NCBI GenBank assembly: GCA_964036195.1
Contig: OZ038459.1
Span: 6,321,206 to 6,385,205 of the forward strand
Source of the DNA: Sphaerolaimus hirsutus
Taxonomy: Eukaryota > Nematoda > Chromadorea > Monhysterida > Sphaerolaimidae
Direction: 5' to 3'
Length of the DNA: 64,000 nucleotides
Position numbers and translations under genes: made by a program. Position 1 is the stretch's first letter. Each line of letters starts with the position of its first letter. This document shows positions 59,734-64,000 of this stretch, piece by piece. The notes below the pieces were generated by a model. The model searched no databases, was not told where the DNA came from, and saw nothing but the letters and a program-made list of their open reading frames with translations.

Positions 59734-62700
59734 CTAATAACCAACCCGCTGCGCATGTGGATTTGGTGAATGATGCCGCAGGTGAAGATTGGCATCAAAA
59801 GTATTTAGATGATCGCGAGCAAACGGTAGAATATTTGCGCCATGCTACAAACCAGCGCCTGCAAAGTTTAGAGTTGGAAGTTGCACATGCAAAATTGGCC
59901 GCAATAAATAGTAGCACCAACCCCTATGAAATAGCTAGCGGCAAAGACCAAATTCTCAGCGGGCCTTACATAACTGCCCTAAGTCAAAAGTGCCCAGAGT
60001 ATTCTGGGGACCGCTCCCCAAATGCAATAAATCCCTCTGTTTGGATAAAGCAGTTAGAGGTGGCATTGTACTCATTGTGTATTCCAAAGAAGAAATGGCC
60101 CCTGTGCTTGTCACTGCGTTTACGCGGTGAACCCCTTAGGTGGCTAGCTGGTTGCAGTGATGCGACCAGATCTGATTATCAAGCCCTGAAAAATGACTTT
60201 CTGCGTACGTATGAAAATACCGAGGTACAAATGCGTGCTAGAAATGAGCTCTCGCAAACTAAACAACAAAAAAATCAGTCAGTGAAAGAATTTTATCATA
60301 TTTTGCGGGACACACACGCTTCTGCTTTTGCACATTTAGATGATGAAACAAAAGAACGTGATTTTCGTATACTTTTCGCAAATTGTATATCCCCCCAATT
60401 ACAAATATTTTATAGGACATTGTCCCCAGTTGAGCAAAATTTAGATTTTCCGGCTCTGCTTGAACGCCTTTCCGTGTATGAAAGCCAGGTGTCACAAGAT
60501 ACACGTGCAAGTGTGACATTTGAGAGTCGCCCCAGTGCACCGGGTGATCAACTTAGGCGAGGCGCTGGCTTTGTGCCACGCGGCCGATTTATGTTAGGTA
60601 GGCGGCGGTTTGATAGGCGCCCATACAATGACCGCAACAATGCCACCTCTAATCAAACGGCAAATGACCCCCTAAGTCAATTAGAAAGGCCCACTGAAGT
60701 ACTTCAGTCTGCACGAGCAACTTCCCCAGCCGAGAAAAATGGCTCAGAAAATGAGACACGCCGGGGTGGCGTGGACATAATGAAAAAGTTAGATGAAATT
60801 TCTGGCGAAATAAAGAAGGGAACTGAACGTGTTGATAAATTGGAGACGCAAGTTCGCGACGAAAATGCGGAAATGCGTCGCGCTATCCTCGAAATAGGTC
60901 AAAAGGCAGCAATTGGCACCACGCAGGTGCGTGGAGGAACTTTTCGCAGGGGGGGGAATAATTCAAACCCAAATTTTCCGAGTTCTCAAAGTTTTCAGAA
61001 CCCAAACGGCCAAAATTCAAACTTAAATACTAGTTTTACATCAGCACCCCCCAGCACCCCCAATTACGGCCAGCAAAACCAACAGAATATGCGCAGCTCT
61101 GGATGGTATTCACCGTACCGTCCGCAGGGCCCAGCGGCAAATGCGCCCCAGGGCGCAGGCCCACCGCGCACGTGTTTTCAATGCGGCCGCACAGGTCATG
61201 TAGCGCGCAATTGTACTGCGCCACGTGTCCAAAATAAGCCACCTGAAAGAGTAAATGGTGTTTATCATTCTATTTCTGCCATGGCTGCAGGTGTGGCTTT
61301 CGAGGAAGATAAAAATAATGAAGTATCGATGGAACATTTATTTTCCATAATCGCTAGTTTTGATGAGAGAAATAAAAAAATTGACAAAAAAATATGTTTT
61401 CGCCCTGTTCGCAGCAAAAGTTGCGGAAATTTGTGTCAAAATAAGTTGTATTTGCACTCGCGACAAAATTCATTACCAAAAATGCCCCCACCGCGATCTG
61501 TGTCACTCACCCAAAAGCGTGATCCGACCATAAAAACTGTTCCAAAACTTGGCAAATTGTCAAAAAATGATTTGTCAAATGAAAAGGGGGTCCAGGGAAA
61601 ATTTTTTAAAGTTCTGACAAATTCCCCGCCAATTGTCATGAAAAATTTCCCGGCAATGCACCCACATCAAGTTCCTCAAGTATTTGACACGAATCCCAGT
61701 TTTATAAAATATAAAACCAAGCTGAAAACCTGCGTAAATACAATGATAAATACCGTGAATTATAAAGAAAACCGTGTGCAGGGGTGGGCATTAGGTAAAA
61801 AACCGCGCGCGCGTGCGGGGGCGGACGCGGTAGGTAAGCGTGCATTTGATAAAGGAGATGTTGAAGTTTTTGGGAGCAAAAAGGTGCCAAATGATGATTT
61901 TAAGAAAATGGCACATGCGTTCAAGGATAATTGTGGGAAAGGGGCCCAAAATGAGCCCACCTGTGACATGTCCAAATGCAAAAATTTGCTTGCCAAAAAT
62001 TGGTTAATGGCCCGGAAATCTGTACAAAATATTTCCGCGCAAAAACTCATAAAAATAAGGGAAAAATGTGAGAGCAACAAGTGGGCTTATCTTGGGCCAG
62101 CCACTCAAAGAAAAGTAGGGTGTCTTTCAAAACTGTTTACACTTTCCAAGATTTCAAGATTTCGCACCCAAGCCCCAAAAACTTTGACTCACTTTAGACG
62201 CCGTACAGACGGCAAGGTTTTCAAGACACGTTGTCGTGGCGCGCTGCATCTTCACAAACGCCATAAAAGCCCTGGCATCGACGCCATGGACTGGCGCAAA
62301 CGCCAGAGTCCCTACCGTAACCCAGTTGGCAAGCTTCCAATTGCGTCCGGAAATATAACTGCATCAAATCCAGACGCAATAATTGGAAGCGCGCAGCCCG
62401 CTGTAAAGTGGGCGCATTTGTTGTGGTTTGAGGCGGGTTTATCACCGCCAAGCTGCGCGGAAAAACCGCAGAAAGTTTCAGCACTGTGCATAAATCCGCG
62501 CAGTGCTTCACAAAAACATTTTTATATTAAGCTACTAGTTTCAGCAGTGGCTATTTTTGCACTGTCTGGAAACTTATTGTTTCAAAAGTGTGTTTTCACC
62601 CCGTTTTTTGATGATTATTTTGACAGTTATTGTGATGATTATTTTGATTTATCGAAAAACGTTGAAAAAAAAGAAAACATTTTTGCCCCACCCAATTTCA

Positions 62701-64000
62701 GTCAACCCACTGTTAAAATAAAATTAAATATGAATCCCGACGATAATTCCTACCCCCAACCCGATCCCAATTTCCGGGTGGAAACGCCGGATTTTCTCGG
62801 ACTACACGCTATGGGACTAGGTGGGGACCATCAGGGCATTGATGAGTTAGCCCACACCCTACAAATGCCCCCGGGCACGCCGCGTTTGCAAGGTGAATGC
62901 GTGTCCATTTCTAGAACAATAGATTTTGCCACCGATGGCAAATGTTTAAAAATTGTTGCCAAAATAGATAAAATGTTGAAAAGATTCAGTTTACCAATTT
63001 TCGACACTACTTATGTGATTTTTAGACGAAATGGCAAAAATGGCAAAAATGGCAAAAATGGCAAAAAAATGGCAAAATGGCAAAATGGCAAATATAGAGG
63101 CAACAATTTGACAACATTTGCCACCGATGACAACCTTCAATTGCGCTCAGGGGATGAAATAAGTAAAAGTGAAGTGAAAAGCGTCGTAAATAGTTACATA
63201 AATATGTGTGGCGCCTTTGATAAAAATAAAATGAGCGATTTTGCCACTAGTGATAATTTAAAGTGTCACAGATCCAAAAACATGCTTGGCGCCTTTGTGA
63301 AAAATTGTGAAAGTGTGAAAAAATGTGAAATTGCCAAAGATGTCCGAGAAAATTGTAATTACATACGTAATTTCGGTAAAAATAAATTACTTAGCGCTTT
63401 TGAGACTTTTCATGAGGGAAATATTTTGAGTTTTCATGAAAGGCTATGGTTAAATAGAAATCACTTTTGCGTGTTTATGCCCCCAACAAGTGTACCAGCT
63501 GTGTGTGCCCTGCCCACAAACCAGTGCTTTCCCTGCTCAGGTGTTGATGCTGAGCTCGAGCGCATCGAGCAAGAAAATGGCGCGGCAGCCGCGCTGGCCA
63601 ACATGTTTGCTGACGTGCCGGCGCACGTGGCTGAGCGGCAGAGGGCCGCCGAGCGTGCTGGCCAGGGGCCGGACGGCGCCAGCGCTGGGGCGCCCAGCTC
63701 CACGGACCAGGGTGCCTCCAGCACCGCCGGGCTGTCTGCCAATCCCTCACAGAGCCCTGCATATGGTTGGTCTGATTTGGTACCATGGGTTGATGTAAGT
63801 GAGAAAGTAGTGTTCCCGCGAATGGAACTACCTGTGTGTGCACTCCCCCCCTCAGGTACCGTGTCCCCGGTGCCCAGTGAGCAGGCGCGCGTCACGTTCA
63901 CGCCGCTCTGTGTGCCGCTCTCGCCGGTGCAGCCCACCACGGACCCAACGTCCCTTCGGACGCTTGCCAGTCACCAGAATCAGACACAGGCTGTGGCCTG
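59734..64000 (+). repeat. Second copy of a 4,673-bp tandem duplication in the LTR element
   Basis: Sequence from 59734 repeats 55061 onward with an offset of 4,673 bases and is essentially identical to the window end. The duplicated unit starts in the gag coding region, so the zinc knuckle and capsid part occur twice. A very recent duplication or an assembly artefact. Confidence 0.9.

Overview
The window is animal nuclear DNA from a large, transposon-rich genome. Genes are split into many short exons, and most of the DNA between exons is nested terminal-inverted-repeat (TIR) elements with 8-bp target duplications. A DB-type cysteine-rich secreted protein and an alpha-type nicotinic receptor suggest an ecdysozoan, perhaps a crustacean; this is inference. 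Two 200-base N runs (4110-4309, 26335-26534) are assembly gaps.

Layout. 1-9.8 kb: nested fold-back elements, including 17-bp arrays built on TTTTACGCC. 9.8-12.8 kb (+): first two exons of a rhodopsin-like receptor. 13.3-16.6 kb: a hAT-like element with other elements inside. 17.5-32.7 kb (+): a complete 13-exon gene for a secreted M4 (thermolysin-family) metallopeptidase, with a small secreted coiled-coil gene on the opposite strand in intron 4. 34.3-40.6 kb (-): a complete 6-exon DB-module protein. 41.3-42.5 kb (+): a 2-exon, 81-residue peptide-hormone-like precursor that starts 720 bp from the DB gene, divergently. 45.2-51.4 kb (-): a nicotinic acetylcholine receptor alpha-type subunit, 15 exons visible, N-terminus missing. 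53.3-64 kb (+): a gag-bearing LTR element with a 4,673-bp tandem duplication, cut by the window end.

Main observation. Several introns in the receptor and DB genes are themselves TIR elements whose ends coincide with the exon boundaries. One family (ends near CTG/GGACGGAATTCAATTT) makes three whole receptor introns and probably parts of two more. Three receptor exons next to it have an in-frame stop 12-15 bases upstream and no AG in between, so a canonical 3' splice site is impossible there. A second family (ends GGTGCCAATTCCGC) makes one intron in each of two unrelated genes. A third (ends GGTGCC..TCCCAGACCCTG) abuts exons in three genes. This looks like intron gain by 'introner' transposons, with non-canonical splicing in the first family.

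All exon models come from reading frames, splice motifs and family knowledge. No transcript or database evidence was available.
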